This document shows positions 53,892 to 62,880 of a DNA stretch of 64,000 nt, piece after piece. The notes below the pieces were generated by a model. It was not told where the DNA came from and made no database searches. It saw only the letters and a list, made by a program, of their open reading frames with translations. The position numbers and the translations under genes were made by a program. Positions within the stretch are counted from its first letter, which is position 1. Every line of letters starts with the position of its first letter. The stretch comes from Streptomyces sp. NBC_01335. GTDB lineage: Bacteria > Actinomycetota > Actinomycetes > Streptomycetales > Streptomycetaceae. The stretch covers positions 3,997,001 to 4,061,000 of the forward strand of contig NZ_CP108370.1 in the NCBI RefSeq assembly GCF_035953295.1, written 5' to 3'.

Positions 53892-54299
53892 TCACCCGGC
53901 GACGGCCGAGGCGAGCCGCGCGATCGGATCGCCCTGGACGTGGTGCTGTGAACGGCCGGTGGGCCAGGTCGAGAAGCCGTCGTCGTGCCACCGGGGGATC
54001 ACGTGGAAGTGCAGGTGGGGCACGGACTGTTCCGAGCCGGGGCCGCTGGCGTTGAGGATGTTGACCCCGTCGGCCCCGAGCGTCGACCGCATCGTGCCGG
54101 CGACCCGCCGCACCAGCGCCATGGTCTCCGCGAGGACCTCCGGCGGGGTCTCGAAGAGGTCGGCGACGTGCGAGGTCGGGACGACCAGGGTGTGGCCGGG
54201 GGCGATCGGCGTGAGCGGGGCGAAGGCGGATGCCACAGGCCCGCGCGCGACCCACCGGGCCGAGTCGGCCTGGATGAGAGCGCAGAAGGCACAGTTCAT
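53892..54299 (-). CDS. HIT-family nucleotide-binding protein
   Basis: 135 aa. N-terminal CAFCALI zinc-type pair, PLTPIAPGHTLVVPTSHVADLFE, and the histidine triad HLHFHVIPR (about 98-106). HIT hydrolases cleave nucleotide-phosphoramidates or diadenosine phosphates; the specific substrate is unknown. Monocistronic, with a terminator-like hairpin upstream separating it from the hydrolase gene. Confidence 0.9.
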   Translation of the reverse strand: MNCAFCALIQADSARWVARGPVASAFAPLTPIAPGHTLVVPTSHVADLFETPPEVLAETMALVRRVAGTMRSTLGADGVNILNASGPGSEQSVPHLHFHVIPRWHDDGFSTWPTGRSQHHVQGDPIARLASAVAG

Positions 54300-54324
54300 G
54301 AGGCCCGACCCTGGCAGACGCGAC

Positions 54325-54362
54325 CGCGGCCGCCCGCCCGGAGAACCGGACGGGCGGCCGCG
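54325..54362 (-). terminator. Terminator of the alpha/beta-hydrolase gene
   Basis: CGCGGCCGCCCG pairs with CGGGCGGCCGCG (12 bp) and the loop contains a further CCGG-AGAA-CCGG hairpin. Confidence 0.8.
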
Positions 54363-54379
54363 ACCGCATGGCGTCGGGC

Positions 54380-55162
54380 TCAGGCCCCTGAGCCGGCCGT
54401 CCGGCCGAAGTGGCGGGCGAAGAACTCCATCGCGCTGGCGGTCTCGAACCGGGGCTGGTCGCCCTGCTTGCCCGCGTTGGCGTGCAGGGACTTCTCCGAC
54501 GAGGCGAAGGCGTCGAACAGCGCGAGGGCGTCCTCGCGCGGGATGTGCTCGTCCTCCCACTGGAGGCTGAACTCGACCGGAATGGTGACCCGCTGGGCCG
54601 TCTCCCGTACGCGTTCGGACCAGTACAGGCCGAAGACCGCCGCCTTGATCCGGGGTTCGGCGACCACGAGCGGCACGCCGAACGCCGTACCCATCCGGAT
54701 GCCGAAGAAGCCGACCGGCCCGCTGCCGATCTCCGGGAGTTCCTGGAGCGCGTCCAGGGCCGCCCGCATCTCGGGTACGGCGATCTCCGCGAGGTGCTGG
54801 TTGTAGCGCACGACGACCGGCATCACCGGTTCGCCGGCCGCCCGCGCCCCGGCCAGTGCGGCCCGCTCCTGCTCGTCGTGGGCCGTGCACGGCCGGTCGC
54901 CGTGGCCGGGCGCGTCGAGCACGGCGACATGGAAGCCGCAGCCGTTCACGAAGAGGCGGGCGCGGTTCGCCATCGCCGGGTGCTTCTTGTCGTTGCCACC
55001 GGCGTGGGCCATCAGGATCAGGGGTGCGTTCTCGGCCGCGCCGGAGGCGGGGGACCAGAGGACGCCGGGGACGCCGTCGACGGTGAAGTCGCGTTCCCGC
55101 ACGCCGTCCGAGGACGACTCGGCGGTGAACCGCGGGGAGGGGGAATGCTGCTGAGCGTTCAT
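54380..55162 (-). CDS. Alpha/beta-hydrolase (dienelactone hydrolase-like) with an altered nucleophile elbow
   Basis: 260 aa. The fold is recognisable: LILMAHAGGNDKK (oxyanion strand), VAVLDAPGHGDR, VGFFGIRMGTAFGVPLVVAEPRIKAAVFGLYW, a strand IPVEFSLQWEDEHIPREDALALFDAFAS carrying acid candidates, and a C-terminal region without an obvious catalytic His. The elbow that is normally G-x-S-x-G reads GIRMG, with Arg at the Ser position (codon CGG). This predicts loss of ordinary hydrolase chemistry. ATG at 55162 chosen. Confidence 0.8.
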   Translation of the reverse strand: MNAQQHSPSPRFTAESSSDGVRERDFTVDGVPGVLWSPASGAAENAPLILMAHAGGNDKKHPAMANRARLFVNGCGFHVAVLDAPGHGDRPCTAHDEQERAALAGARAAGEPVMPVVVRYNQHLAEIAVPEMRAALDALQELPEIGSGPVGFFGIRMGTAFGVPLVVAEPRIKAAVFGLYWSERVRETAQRVTIPVEFSLQWEDEHIPREDALALFDAFASSEKSLHANAGKQGDQPRFETASAMEFFARHFGRTAGSGA

Positions 55163-55270
55163 GGGTGGTGCCCTTCGGGAGTGCCTGGTATGTCGAGGCG
55201 CTCCCGGCGACACCTACGTCAATCGCCCGGCCGTGACGGCAGGGGGAGCACCCACATCGCTACTGCGTTC

Positions 55271-55574
55271 ATGGGTCTCACCTCCTCGTACGGCGTCACG
55301 GCTCGAACGGAAAATATCAGGCCGTCTCTCCCGGACGCACCTCCTTTTCCGCCGCCCCCACCCCGCTCGGCTCGGCGGACGGAGCGCGCCAGGCGCCTGC
55401 GGGAGGAGGTCTACGGCCCGATCCGCACGGCGACCGCCCGGTACCTGCCTGCTGGGGCAGCTCCCCAGGGAGGCCCTCCACGACTACGGCCCGCTCCACA
55501 TCGACTACTACGAACTGGTCCTGATCGACCGCCCCGGAGCCGTACTCACTCTGCTCGTCGCAGCCGACGACTGA
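55271..55574 (+). pseudogene. Frameshifted small hypothetical gene
   Basis: Two coding segments with good G/C third-position bias lie in different frames and join well. The first, from ATG 55271, ends ...RTERARRLREEVYGPIRTATARYL; the second gives LLGQLPREALHDYGPLHIDYYELVLIDRPGAVLTLLVAADD to the stop at 55574. The junction at about 55452 has CTGC twice (TACCTGCCTGCTGGGG). Removing one CTGC yields a continuous protein of about 100 aa. No family recognised; the N-terminal start is uncertain. A sequencing error is also possible. Confidence 0.5.
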
Positions 55575-55712
55575 CCCCGGGCCACCACGACCTGGCAGTG
55601 CGCCGACCACACGTGGTGTGTCGTGGGCCCGTCCCTCGCCCGGCCGCTCCCCCTGCCGCCCGTAGGGGCTGGGCCGGATGGCCGGTCGCCTCACCGGTGC
55701 GGGCGCAGGATC

Positions 55713-55736
55713 GTTTCCGATCCGGTGACGGGGTTA
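55713..55736 (+). promoter_or_regulatory. Candidate sigma-B-type promoter before the BrkB/YihY gene
   Basis: GTTT (55713-55716), 14 bases, GGGTTA (55731-55736) resembles the Streptomyces sigma-B consensus GTTT-N14-16-GGGTAY, 10 bp before the ATG at 55747. Confidence 0.45.
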
Positions 55737-55746
55737 CCCGTGATGC

Positions 55747-56859
55747 ATGGCACCGACCCCCGAATCACCCGACGACCAGGAAGAACCCGGCGGGCACCAC
55801 CGCGCCGGACACCACCGCGCCGACAGGGGCCAGGACGCGGAGGCTTCTTCGCAGAAGCACGGGCCCGAGCCCGAGGACGGAAACGTGGGCCCCGGCCCCG
55901 AGGTGGAGGCCAACGCCCCCGACAGCCCGACCGGCATGCCCAAGCGGTCGTGGGGGGCGGTGCTGAAGAGGACGGGCAAGGAGTTCAAGGACGACGAGCT
56001 GACCGACCGGGCGGCCGGCCTGACCTACTACGGCATCCTCGCGCTCTTCCCGGCCCTGCTGGTGCTGGTCTCGATCCTCGGTCTCGCCGGGGAGTCGACC
56101 ACCCGGAAGGTCATGGACAACCTGAAGAAGCTCGCGCCCGGACCGGCCCGCGACATGCTGACCGACGCCGTGGAGCAGTTGCAGAACAACGGCGGCATCG
56201 GGTCGGTCATGGCCGTCGTGGGCCTGGTGCTGGCGGTCTGGTCCGCCTCCGGCTACGTCGCGGCGTTCATCCGCTCCTCCAACGCCGTCTACGACCTGCC
56301 CGAGGGCCGCCCGGTGTGGAAGGTGCTGCCGCTGCGCTTCGGGCTGACCGTGGTCCTGATGGTGATGGCGGTGATCAGCGCGCTGATCGTCGTCTTCACC
56401 GGCCCCCTCGCCCGCCGGGCGGGCGAGACGCTCGGCGTCGGGGACACCGCGCTGACGGTGTGGTCGATCGCGAAGTGGCCCGTACTCGCCGTCCTCGTCG
56501 TCCTGATGATCGCGATCCTCTACTGGGCCGCGCCCAACGCCCGTGGCAGGGGCTTCCGCTGGATCACCCCCGGCAGCTTCCTGGCGCTCCTGATCTGGCT
56601 GGTCGCCTCGGCGGGCTTCGCCCTGTACGTCGCCAACTTCGCTTCCTACAACAAGACGTACGGCACCCTCGCCGGGGTCATCGTGTTTCTGGTGTGGTTG
56701 TGGATCACCAACCTGGCGATTCTCCTCGGCCTCGAATTCGACGCGGAGCTGAGCCGGGAGCGGGCCATCGTCGGCGGGCTCCCGGAGACGGCGGAGCCGT
56801 ACGTCGAACCGCGCGACACCTCCAAGTGGTCCGACGAGGACCGTCGCCGACTCGGCTGA
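55747..56859 (+). CDS. YihY/virulence-factor BrkB family membrane protein
   Basis: 370 aa. A charged, low-complexity N-terminus (~65 residues) precedes the YihY domain with six TM segments: DRAAGLTYYGILALFPALLVLVSIL, SVMAVVGLVLAVWSASGYVAAFIRSSNAVYDLPEGRP, and ASYNKTYGTLAGVIVFLVWLWITNLAILLGLEFDAEL. Once called RNase BN, this family is now a membrane protein of unknown transport or stress function. Next come two genes for small envelope proteins. Confidence 0.9.
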   Translation: MAPTPESPDDQEEPGGHHRAGHHRADRGQDAEASSQKHGPEPEDGNVGPGPEVEANAPDSPTGMPKRSWGAVLKRTGKEFKDDELTDRAAGLTYYGILALFPALLVLVSILGLAGESTTRKVMDNLKKLAPGPARDMLTDAVEQLQNNGGIGSVMAVVGLVLAVWSASGYVAAFIRSSNAVYDLPEGRPVWKVLPLRFGLTVVLMVMAVISALIVVFTGPLARRAGETLGVGDTALTVWSIAKWPVLAVLVVLMIAILYWAAPNARGRGFRWITPGSFLALLIWLVASAGFALYVANFASYNKTYGTLAGVIVFLVWLWITNLAILLGLEFDAELSRERAIVGGLPETAEPYVEPRDTSKWSDEDRRRLG

Positions 56860-57039
56860 AGCCATGACCCGGGCACCGGATGCTCCGAGCGGGGCGGCGG
56901 ACCACGACGGGCGGGAGCGTGCATACGGCGGTCGGCCCGGGGTACCCGCAATGCGACCCATTCATGACAATCCAACGATATGCGGCGAATGGTTTCTCCT
57001 TCCGGGTGCCGGCGCCGCGGGGGAAGGTGACGAACGGTC

Positions 57040-57516
57040 ATGAGCACGGTTGAGTACCCTGCCGGGCCGCACGGTTCCGGAGACGGCACCCGTACCGGCG
57101 TCGGCGGACCGGACGGCGCCCGGCACGCCCCGGCGGACGCGTCGGTGGGGGCGCTGGTGAGCCAGGCGTCCCAGCAGCTGTCGCAGCTGGCGCGGGACGA
57201 AATGCGGCTCGCGCAGGCGGAGATGGCGCAGAAGGGCAAGCGGCTCGGCCTGGGCGGCGGACTGTTCGGTGGCGCGGCCGGCGTGGGGTACCTCGCCCTG
57301 GCCTCGCTGGTCGCCGCCGCGATCGCCGGGCTGGCCACCGCGCTGCCGGTGTGGGCTTCGGCCCTGATCGTGGGCGCCGTGCTGGCGGCGGTCACGGCGG
57401 CCCTGGCGATGAAGGGCAAGAAGGAGATCGCCCTGGCCACTCCCCCCAAGCCCGAGCGGGCCATCGACGACGTCAAGGCCGACATGGCAGAGATCAAGGA
57501 GAAGGCGCACCGATGA
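57040..57516 (+). CDS. Phage holin family-like (DUF1469) small membrane protein
   Basis: 158 aa. After a disordered N-terminus, SVGALVSQASQQLSQLARDEMRLAQAEMAQKGKRLGLGGGLFG leads into two TM segments (about 78-100 and 104-122). These chromosomal 'holin-like' proteins are not evidence of a prophage: they accompany DUF3618 genes in Actinobacteria, as here with an ATGA overlap. Role unknown, envelope-associated. Confidence 0.88.
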   Translation: MSTVEYPAGPHGSGDGTRTGVGGPDGARHAPADASVGALVSQASQQLSQLARDEMRLAQAEMAQKGKRLGLGGGLFGGAAGVGYLALASLVAAAIAGLATALPVWASALIVGAVLAAVTAALAMKGKKEIALATPPKPERAIDDVKADMAEIKEKAHR

Positions 57517-58076
57517 ACGACATGCCCCAGTCCCGGCCCTCGCACGACGAACCCCTGACCCCCGAGGAGTTGCGGGCGAAGGCGGAGGCCACGCGCGAGC
57601 AGCTCGGCCAGACCGTCGAAGCCCTGGCGGCGAAGGCGGACGTGAAGGCTCAGGTCCAGCGGAAGGCCGAGGACGCCAAGGTCCAGGCCCGGGCCAAGGC
57701 GACCCAGGCCAAGGTCCAGGCACGGCTGACGGCCATGGACGCCAAGGCGCAGGTGCGGGACAAGTCCGCCGACGCCAAGGCCCAGGTGCGGGAGAAGGCG
57801 GCGTTGGCCAAGGACCGGGCTGCCCGGATCGCCCGGGACGCGCAGGAGAAGCTTCCGCCCCCGGTGGTGGACAAGGCGGCGCGCGCCAAGGACCGGATCG
57901 GCGCGGCTGCCACGTCCCTTGCCGCGAGGGTCGAGGAGAAGACCCCGGACACGTTCGCGGAGCGGGCCGGGCGTGCCCAGCGGGCGGTCGGCCGCCGACG
58001 CGGCCCGCTGCTCGTCGGTGCCGCCGCCGCGCTGGTGCTCGTGGTGGTGACGAAGCGCCGCGCCGGAAAGCGCTGA
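57513..58076 (+). CDS. DUF3618 protein with Lys/Ala-rich coiled repeats
   Basis: 187 aa. N-terminal DUF3618 segment (LTPEELRAKAEATREQLGQTVEALAAKADVKAQVQRK), followed by 11-residue-like repeats (AKVQARAKATQAKVQARLTAMDAKAQVRDKSADAKAQVREKA) that should form a long amphipathic helix, and a C-terminal TM (GPLLVGAAAALVLVVV) with a basic tail. Probably membrane-anchored and paired with the holin-like protein. Confidence 0.87.
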   Translation: MNDMPQSRPSHDEPLTPEELRAKAEATREQLGQTVEALAAKADVKAQVQRKAEDAKVQARAKATQAKVQARLTAMDAKAQVRDKSADAKAQVREKAALAKDRAARIARDAQEKLPPPVVDKAARAKDRIGAAATSLAARVEEKTPDTFAERAGRAQRAVGRRRGPLLVGAAAALVLVVVTKRRAGKR

Positions 58077-58104
58077 GGACCGCCTGACGACGGTCCGAGG
58101 GTGG

Positions 58105-58156
58105 CGGCCGGGGGGTGGGGCCGACCGGAGCGCCGGTCGGCCCCACCCCCCGGCCG
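58105..58156. terminator. Extremely stable terminator after the DUF3618 gene
   Basis: A 24-bp perfect stem (58105-58128 with 58133-58156) capped by AGCG; nearly all G/C. Confidence 0.92.
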
Positions 58157-58278
58157 TCCTCCGTGCGGGGCCCCCGCGCGACACCCGCCGGGAGCGGGTG
58201 CGGGGGCCGGAGCCGGGCAGGGGTAGCAGAGGCGGCGGAGGCAATCGTGCTTCCGGGTCCGGGCGGAGGAGAGCGGCG

Positions 58279-60090
58279 ATGGCACCGGAGAACGGCACGC
58301 ACGACGGTACGGAGTGGTGGAAGTCCTCGGTCGTCTACCAGGTCTACCCCCGCAGCTTCGCGGACTCGGACGGCGACGGGATCGGCGACCTGGACGGCAT
58401 CACCCGCCGCCTGGACCACATCGCCGGCCTGGGGGCGGACGTGCTGTGGCTCTCCCCGGTGTACCCGTCGCCGCAGGCCGACAACGGCTACGACATCAGC
58501 GACTACCAGGACATCGACCCCGTCTTCGGTGACCTGGACGCCTTCGACCGCCTGCTGGCCGCCGCGCACGAGCGGGGCATGAGACTGATCATGGACCTGG
58601 TGGTCAACCACACCTCGGACGCCCACCCGTGGTTCCAGGCGTCGCGCGACCCCGCCGGCCCCAAGCGCGACTGGTACTGGTGGCGGCCGCCGCGCGAGGA
58701 GCGCGAGGGCGGCGCCGCGAGGCCCGGGGACGGTACCGAGGGAGGTGGGAGCGGCACCGCCGGGCACGAGGACGGTACCGCGAAGGGCGAGGGCGGGGAG
58801 CCCAACAACTGGGGTTCCTTCTTCTCGGGCCCCGCCTGGACGTACGACGAGGCGAGCGGGGCGTACTACCTCCACCTGTTCGCTCCCGGGCAGCCCGACC
58901 TCAACTGGGAGAACCCCGAGGTGCGTCAGGCGGTGTACGCCATGATGCGGTGGTGGCTGGACCGGGGTGTGGACGGCTTCCGGATGGACGTCGTCAACCT
59001 CATCTCGAAGGACCCGGCCCTCCCCGACGGCGCACCGTCCGTCGAGGGCCCGTTCGGCGACGGCTCGCCCCACTACGTCTGCGGCCCACGCATCCACACG
59101 TACCTCCAGGAGATGCACCGCGAGGTGATGGGCCGCTACCCGGGACGGTTGCTCAGCGTCGGCGAGATGCCCGGGGTGACCGTCGAGCAGGCGAGGCTCT
59201 TCACCGATCCGGAACGCGCCGAGCTCGACATGGTCTTCCAGTTCGATCACGTCGGCCTCGACCACGGGCACGGCAAGTTCGACCCCCGCCCGCTGCGGCT
59301 GACCGACCTGAAGGCGTCCCTCGGCCGCTGGCAGGAGGGCCTCGCCGACGTCGGCTGGAACAGCCTGTACTGGAACAACCACGACCAGCCGCGCGTGGTC
59401 TCCCGGTTCGGCGACGACAGCCCGCCGCACCGCACCCGGTCCGCGACGATGCTGGCGACCGTGCTGCACCTGCACCGGGGCACTCCGTACGTCTACCAGG
59501 GCGAGGAACTCGGCATGGCCAACGCCCCGTTCGCCACCGTCGAGGACTTCCGGGACATCGAGTCGCTGCACCACTACGCGCGGGCGCTGGAGGCGGGTGA
59601 GCGGCCCGAGGACGTGCTGCCCGGGCTGCGGGCGATGGGCCGCGACAACGCCCGTACCCCCATGCAGTGGGACGCGTCCCCGCACGCCGGGTTCACCACG
59701 GGGACCCCCTGGCTCCCGGTCAACCCCGATCACGCCGAGTTCAACGCCGAGGCCCAGTACGCGGACCCGCGCTCCGTCTACCACCACTACTGCCGGCTCA
59801 TCGCCCTGCGCCGCCGTGAACCCGCCGTCGTCCACGGCGACTTCACCATGCTGCTCCCCGACGACGAGCGGATCTACGCGTTCACCCGCCGGTACGGCCG
59901 TACGACGCTGCTGGTCCTGGGCAACTTCACCGGCGGGACGGTGGCCGTGGAGCCCGCCGACCTCGCGCCCTGGTACCGGGAGTGGGAGGGGGCCGCGCTC
60001 GTCCTCGGCAACGGCCCGTCCGCGCCCTCCGAGCCCGGCCGGCTGGTCCTCGCCCCCTGGGAGGCGCGGGTGCACCGCCTCGTCCGGTGA
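58279..60090 (+). CDS. GH13 alpha-glucosidase (oligo-1,6-glucosidase / amylosucrase-like)
   Basis: 603 aa. GH13 motifs: [14 protein letters not shown], nucleophile Asp in [11 protein letters not shown], acid Glu in LLSVGEMPG, and WNNHDQPR with the third acidic residue. [21 protein letters not shown] is the Ca-binding-type loop of exo-acting enzymes. It hydrolyses alpha-1,4/1,6-glucosides of short oligosaccharides, in the cytoplasm (no signal peptide). A Gly/Glu/Asp-rich insert (about residues 142-173) interrupts domain B. The start is ATG at 58279 after GGAGGAG. Confidence 0.9.
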   Translation: MAPENGTHDGTEWWKSSVVYQVYPRSFADSDGDGIGDLDGITRRLDHIAGLGADVLWLSPVYPSPQADNGYDISDYQDIDPVFGDLDAFDRLLAAAHERGMRLIMDLVVNHTSDAHPWFQASRDPAGPKRDWYWWRPPREEREGGAARPGDGTEGGGSGTAGHEDGTAKGEGGEPNNWGSFFSGPAWTYDEASGAYYLHLFAPGQPDLNWENPEVRQAVYAMMRWWLDRGVDGFRMDVVNLISKDPALPDGAPSVEGPFGDGSPHYVCGPRIHTYLQEMHREVMGRYPGRLLSVGEMPGVTVEQARLFTDPERAELDMVFQFDHVGLDHGHGKFDPRPLRLTDLKASLGRWQEGLADVGWNSLYWNNHDQPRVVSRFGDDSPPHRTRSATMLATVLHLHRGTPYVYQGEELGMANAPFATVEDFRDIESLHHYARALEAGERPEDVLPGLRAMGRDNARTPMQWDASPHAGFTTGTPWLPVNPDHAEFNAEAQYADPRSVYHHYCRLIALRRREPAVVHGDFTMLLPDDERIYAFTRRYGRTTLLVLGNFTGGTVAVEPADLAPWYREWEGAALVLGNGPSAPSEPGRLVLAPWEARVHRLVR

Positions 60091-60124
60091 TCGCGGCCGG
60101 TGATCGCGGCCGGTGCGCGCGGCC
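60086..60124. repeat. 13-bp tandem repeat that includes the stop codon of the GH13 gene
   Basis: GGTGATCGCGGCC at 60086-60098 and 60099-60111, with a degenerate third copy to 60124. The stop TGA (60088-60090) is repeated in each exact copy. Confidence 0.9.
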
Positions 60125-60187
60125 GGTGGGGGCGGCCCACGGGGTTGCCGGGCCGATGATCCGGGTGTCCCCGGGTACCCGCGCCCC

Positions 60188-61186
60188 ATGACCGTCTACG
60201 GATTCCACGCATCGCACGAACAGGTGCCGCCGGGCGCCCTGTTGGCCGCCGTCGTCCGCGCCGAGCAGGCCGGTTTCACCGCCGCCATGTGCTCCGACCA
60301 CTTCTCGCCCTGGAGCGCCCGCCAGGGCGAGTCGGGCTTCGCCTGGTCCTGGCTGGGCGCCGCTCTCCAGGCCACCGACAGCATCCCGTTCGGTGTCGTC
60401 AACGCGCCGGGGCAGCGCTACCACCCCGCGATCGTCGCGCAGGCGATCGGCAGTCTGGCGGCGATGTACCCGGGCCGTTTCTGGGCCGCGCTGGGCAGCG
60501 GCGAGGCGTCCAACGAGCACATCACCGGCGACGGCTGGCCGCGCAAGGACATACGCAACGCCCGGCTGCGGGAGTGCGTCGACGTCGTCCGGTCGCTGCT
60601 GCACGGCGAGGAGGTGAGCCACGAAGGGCTGGTGACCGTGGACCGGGCCCGGCTCTGGACGCTCCCCGAGGCGGTGCCGCCGCTGATCGGAGCCGCGTGC
60701 AGCGAGGAGACGGCGCGGTGGTGCGCCGACTGGGCGGACGGCCTCATCACCGTCAACGCGCCGCACGCGACCCTGCGGCGGATCGTGGACGCCTACCGGT
60801 CGGCGGGCGGAACGGGCCCCCTGACCCTCCAGGTCCACCTCAGCTGGGACCCCGACCACGACACCGCGCTCGCCCTCGCGCACGACCAGTGGCGCACCAA
60901 CGTGCACGGGCCGCCCGCGAGCTGGGACCTCGACTCGGCGGAGCTCTTCGACAGCGTCAGCGAGCACGTCACACCGGAACGGGTCGCCGAGAGCGTCAAC
61001 GTCTCCGCCGACCTCGGCCGACATGCCGCCTGGCTCCAGGAGTACGCCGACCTGGGCTTCGACCGGATCATGCTGCACCACGTGGGCGTCGAACAGAGCG
61101 CCTTCATCGACTCCTTCGGGGAGAAGGTGCTGCCGCGCCTCGACGTCACCCGGCCCGCCCCCGCCGTGGCGGGCGGTGCCCGATGA
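60188..61186 (+). CDS. Luciferase-like monooxygenase family flavoprotein (probable non-F420 flavinoid oxidoreductase)
   Basis: 332 aa. LLM TIM-barrel: MTVYGFHASHEQVPPGALLAAVVRAEQAGFTAAMCSDHFSPW, RYHPAIVAQAIGSLAAMYPGRFWAALGSGEASNEHITGDGWP, and HVGVEQSAFIDSFGEKVLPRL. The pattern fits the small group proposed to use flavin instead of F420. Flanked by GH13 genes with a 4-base overlap on the downstream side, suggesting a link to a sugar or glycoside, but no substrate can be named. Confidence 0.82.
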   Translation: MTVYGFHASHEQVPPGALLAAVVRAEQAGFTAAMCSDHFSPWSARQGESGFAWSWLGAALQATDSIPFGVVNAPGQRYHPAIVAQAIGSLAAMYPGRFWAALGSGEASNEHITGDGWPRKDIRNARLRECVDVVRSLLHGEEVSHEGLVTVDRARLWTLPEAVPPLIGAACSEETARWCADWADGLITVNAPHATLRRIVDAYRSAGGTGPLTLQVHLSWDPDHDTALALAHDQWRTNVHGPPASWDLDSAELFDSVSEHVTPERVAESVNVSADLGRHAAWLQEYADLGFDRIMLHHVGVEQSAFIDSFGEKVLPRLDVTRPAPAVAGGAR

Positions 61187-62880
61187 GGCTGACCCGTACC
61201 TCCGACGTGTGGTGGAAGAACGCGGTCGTCTACTGCCTGGACGTGGAGACGTACCAGGACGGCGACGGCGACGGGACCGGCGACTTCGCCGGGCTCACCC
61301 AGCGGATCGACCACCTGGTGCGCCTGGGCGTCACCTGCGTGTGGCTGATGCCCTTCTATCCGACCCGGGAGCGGGACGACGGCTACGACATCACCGACTT
61401 CTACGGTGTCGATCCCCGGCTGGGCACGCTCGGCGACTTCACCGAGTTCGTGCGGACCGCCCGCGACCGGGGCATCCGGGTCATCGCCGACCTGGTGGTC
61501 AACCACACCTCCGACCGCCATCCGTGGTTCCTGGACGCCCGCTCCGGCCGCGACTCCGCCCACCGCGACTGGTACGTCTGGTGCGACACGCCCCCGGAGG
61601 ACGGGCCGCGGGGAGTCGTCTTCCCCGACGAGGAGAAGAGCGTCTGGGAGTACGACGAGGGGACCGGGCAGTACTACCTGCACCGGTTCTACAAGCAGCA
61701 GCCGGACCTCAACGTCGCCAACCCCGCCGTGCGCGACGAGATAGCCCGGATCATGGGCTTCTGGACCGAGCTCGGACTGTCCGGCTTCCGCGTGGACGCG
61801 GTGCCCTTCCTGCTGGAGACCGACGGGCAGCCGGACGCGGACGGCCTCCCCGACCCGCACGCGTACCTCGCGGACCTGCGGGCCTTCCTCGGCCGTCGCA
61901 ACGGCGAGGCGATCCTGCTGGGCGAGGTGAACCTGCCGTACGCCGACACCGCCCGCTTCTTCGGGGGCGCACAGGCCGGGGAGGGCGACGAGCTGACCCT
62001 CTGCTTCGACTTCATCGGCATGCAGCGGATGTACCTCTCGATGGCCCGGGAGGACGCCGGTCCCCTGGCGGCGGCCCTGCGCGAGCGCCCGGTGCCGCCC
62101 CGTGACGCGCGCTGGGCGACCTTCGTCCGCAACCACGACGAGCTGACGCTCGACAAGCTCGACGAGGACGAACGCGCCGAGGTCTTCGCCGCCTTCGGGC
62201 CGGACGAGGACATGCAGGTGTACGGCCGGGGCCTGCGCCGCAGGCTGCCGCCGATGGTCGACGGCGACCGCCGCCGCGTCGAACTGGCCTACAGCCTGCT
62301 CCTCAGCCTGCCCGGGACCCCCGTGCTCTTCTACGGCGAGGAGATCGGGATGGGGGAGAACCTGGCCGCACCCGGGCGCCAGGCGGTACGGACCCCGATG
62401 CAGTGGACCCCGGACAAGGGCGGCGGCTTCACCTCGTCCGAAGACGGCGGCCGTCTGCCCAATCCGGTGGCCGAGGGCGCCTTCGGGCCCAAGCGGGTCA
62501 ACGTGCACGACCAGATGCGCGATCCCGACTCCCCGCTGTCCCGGATGCGGAGCCTGATCGAGCGGTACCGCGAGGCGCCCGAACTGGCCTGGGGCCGCTG
62601 CGAGGTACTCGACACCGTCGATCCCGGTGTGATGGCGCACCTCAGCTCGCTGCCGGAGGGAGCGGTGCTGGCCGTGCACAACTTCTCCGGCCGGCAGCTC
62701 ACCGCGGTTGTGGAGGTCCCCGGCCTGCGGGGCGGCCGTCTCCTCACGGACCTGGCCGACGGCGGGACGGTGAAGGCGGCGGCCGGCGGGCGGATCGGCG
62801 TCGGCCTGGAAGCGTACGGCTACCGCTGGCTCCGGGTGAACACCCCGCTGGACGACCCGGACCGCGCGGTCGCGGAGTGA
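61183..62880 (+). CDS. GH13 alpha-amylase family protein (trehalose synthase-like)
   Basis: 565 aa. It starts WWKNAVVYCLDVETYQDGDGDGTGDF, resembling trehalose synthase. Motifs: [14 protein letters not shown], nucleophile Asp in LSGFRVDAVPF, acid Glu in ILLGEVNLPY, and FVRNHDELTLDKL. It lacks the extra C-terminal maltokinase domain. A hydrolase or transglycosidase is possible. The ATG overlaps the flavoprotein stop (ATGA). The stop is in a 20-bp exact tandem duplication. Confidence 0.87.
   Translation: MRLTRTSDVWWKNAVVYCLDVETYQDGDGDGTGDFAGLTQRIDHLVRLGVTCVWLMPFYPTRERDDGYDITDFYGVDPRLGTLGDFTEFVRTARDRGIRVIADLVVNHTSDRHPWFLDARSGRDSAHRDWYVWCDTPPEDGPRGVVFPDEEKSVWEYDEGTGQYYLHRFYKQQPDLNVANPAVRDEIARIMGFWTELGLSGFRVDAVPFLLETDGQPDADGLPDPHAYLADLRAFLGRRNGEAILLGEVNLPYADTARFFGGAQAGEGDELTLCFDFIGMQRMYLSMAREDAGPLAAALRERPVPPRDARWATFVRNHDELTLDKLDEDERAEVFAAFGPDEDMQVYGRGLRRRLPPMVDGDRRRVELAYSLLLSLPGTPVLFYGEEIGMGENLAAPGRQAVRTPMQWTPDKGGGFTSSEDGGRLPNPVAEGAFGPKRVNVHDQMRDPDSPLSRMRSLIERYREAPELAWGRCEVLDTVDPGVMAHLSSLPEGAVLAVHNFSGRQLTAVVEVPGLRGGRLLTDLADGGTVKAAAGGRIGVGLEAYGYRWLRVNTPLDDPDRAVAE

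Noticed and set aside
56930..57039. Sigma-B-type promoter before the holin-like gene
   Set aside because: GTTT and GGGT are only 8 bases apart, too short for that promoter class.
57040..57516. Holin-like protein as a sign of prophage
   Set aside because: No other phage gene nearby; this family is a normal chromosomal partner of DUF3618 in Actinobacteria.
56962..60189. Very long minus-strand open frame (over 1000 codons)
   Set aside because: Antisense to the holin-like, DUF3618 and GH13 genes with shadow composition.
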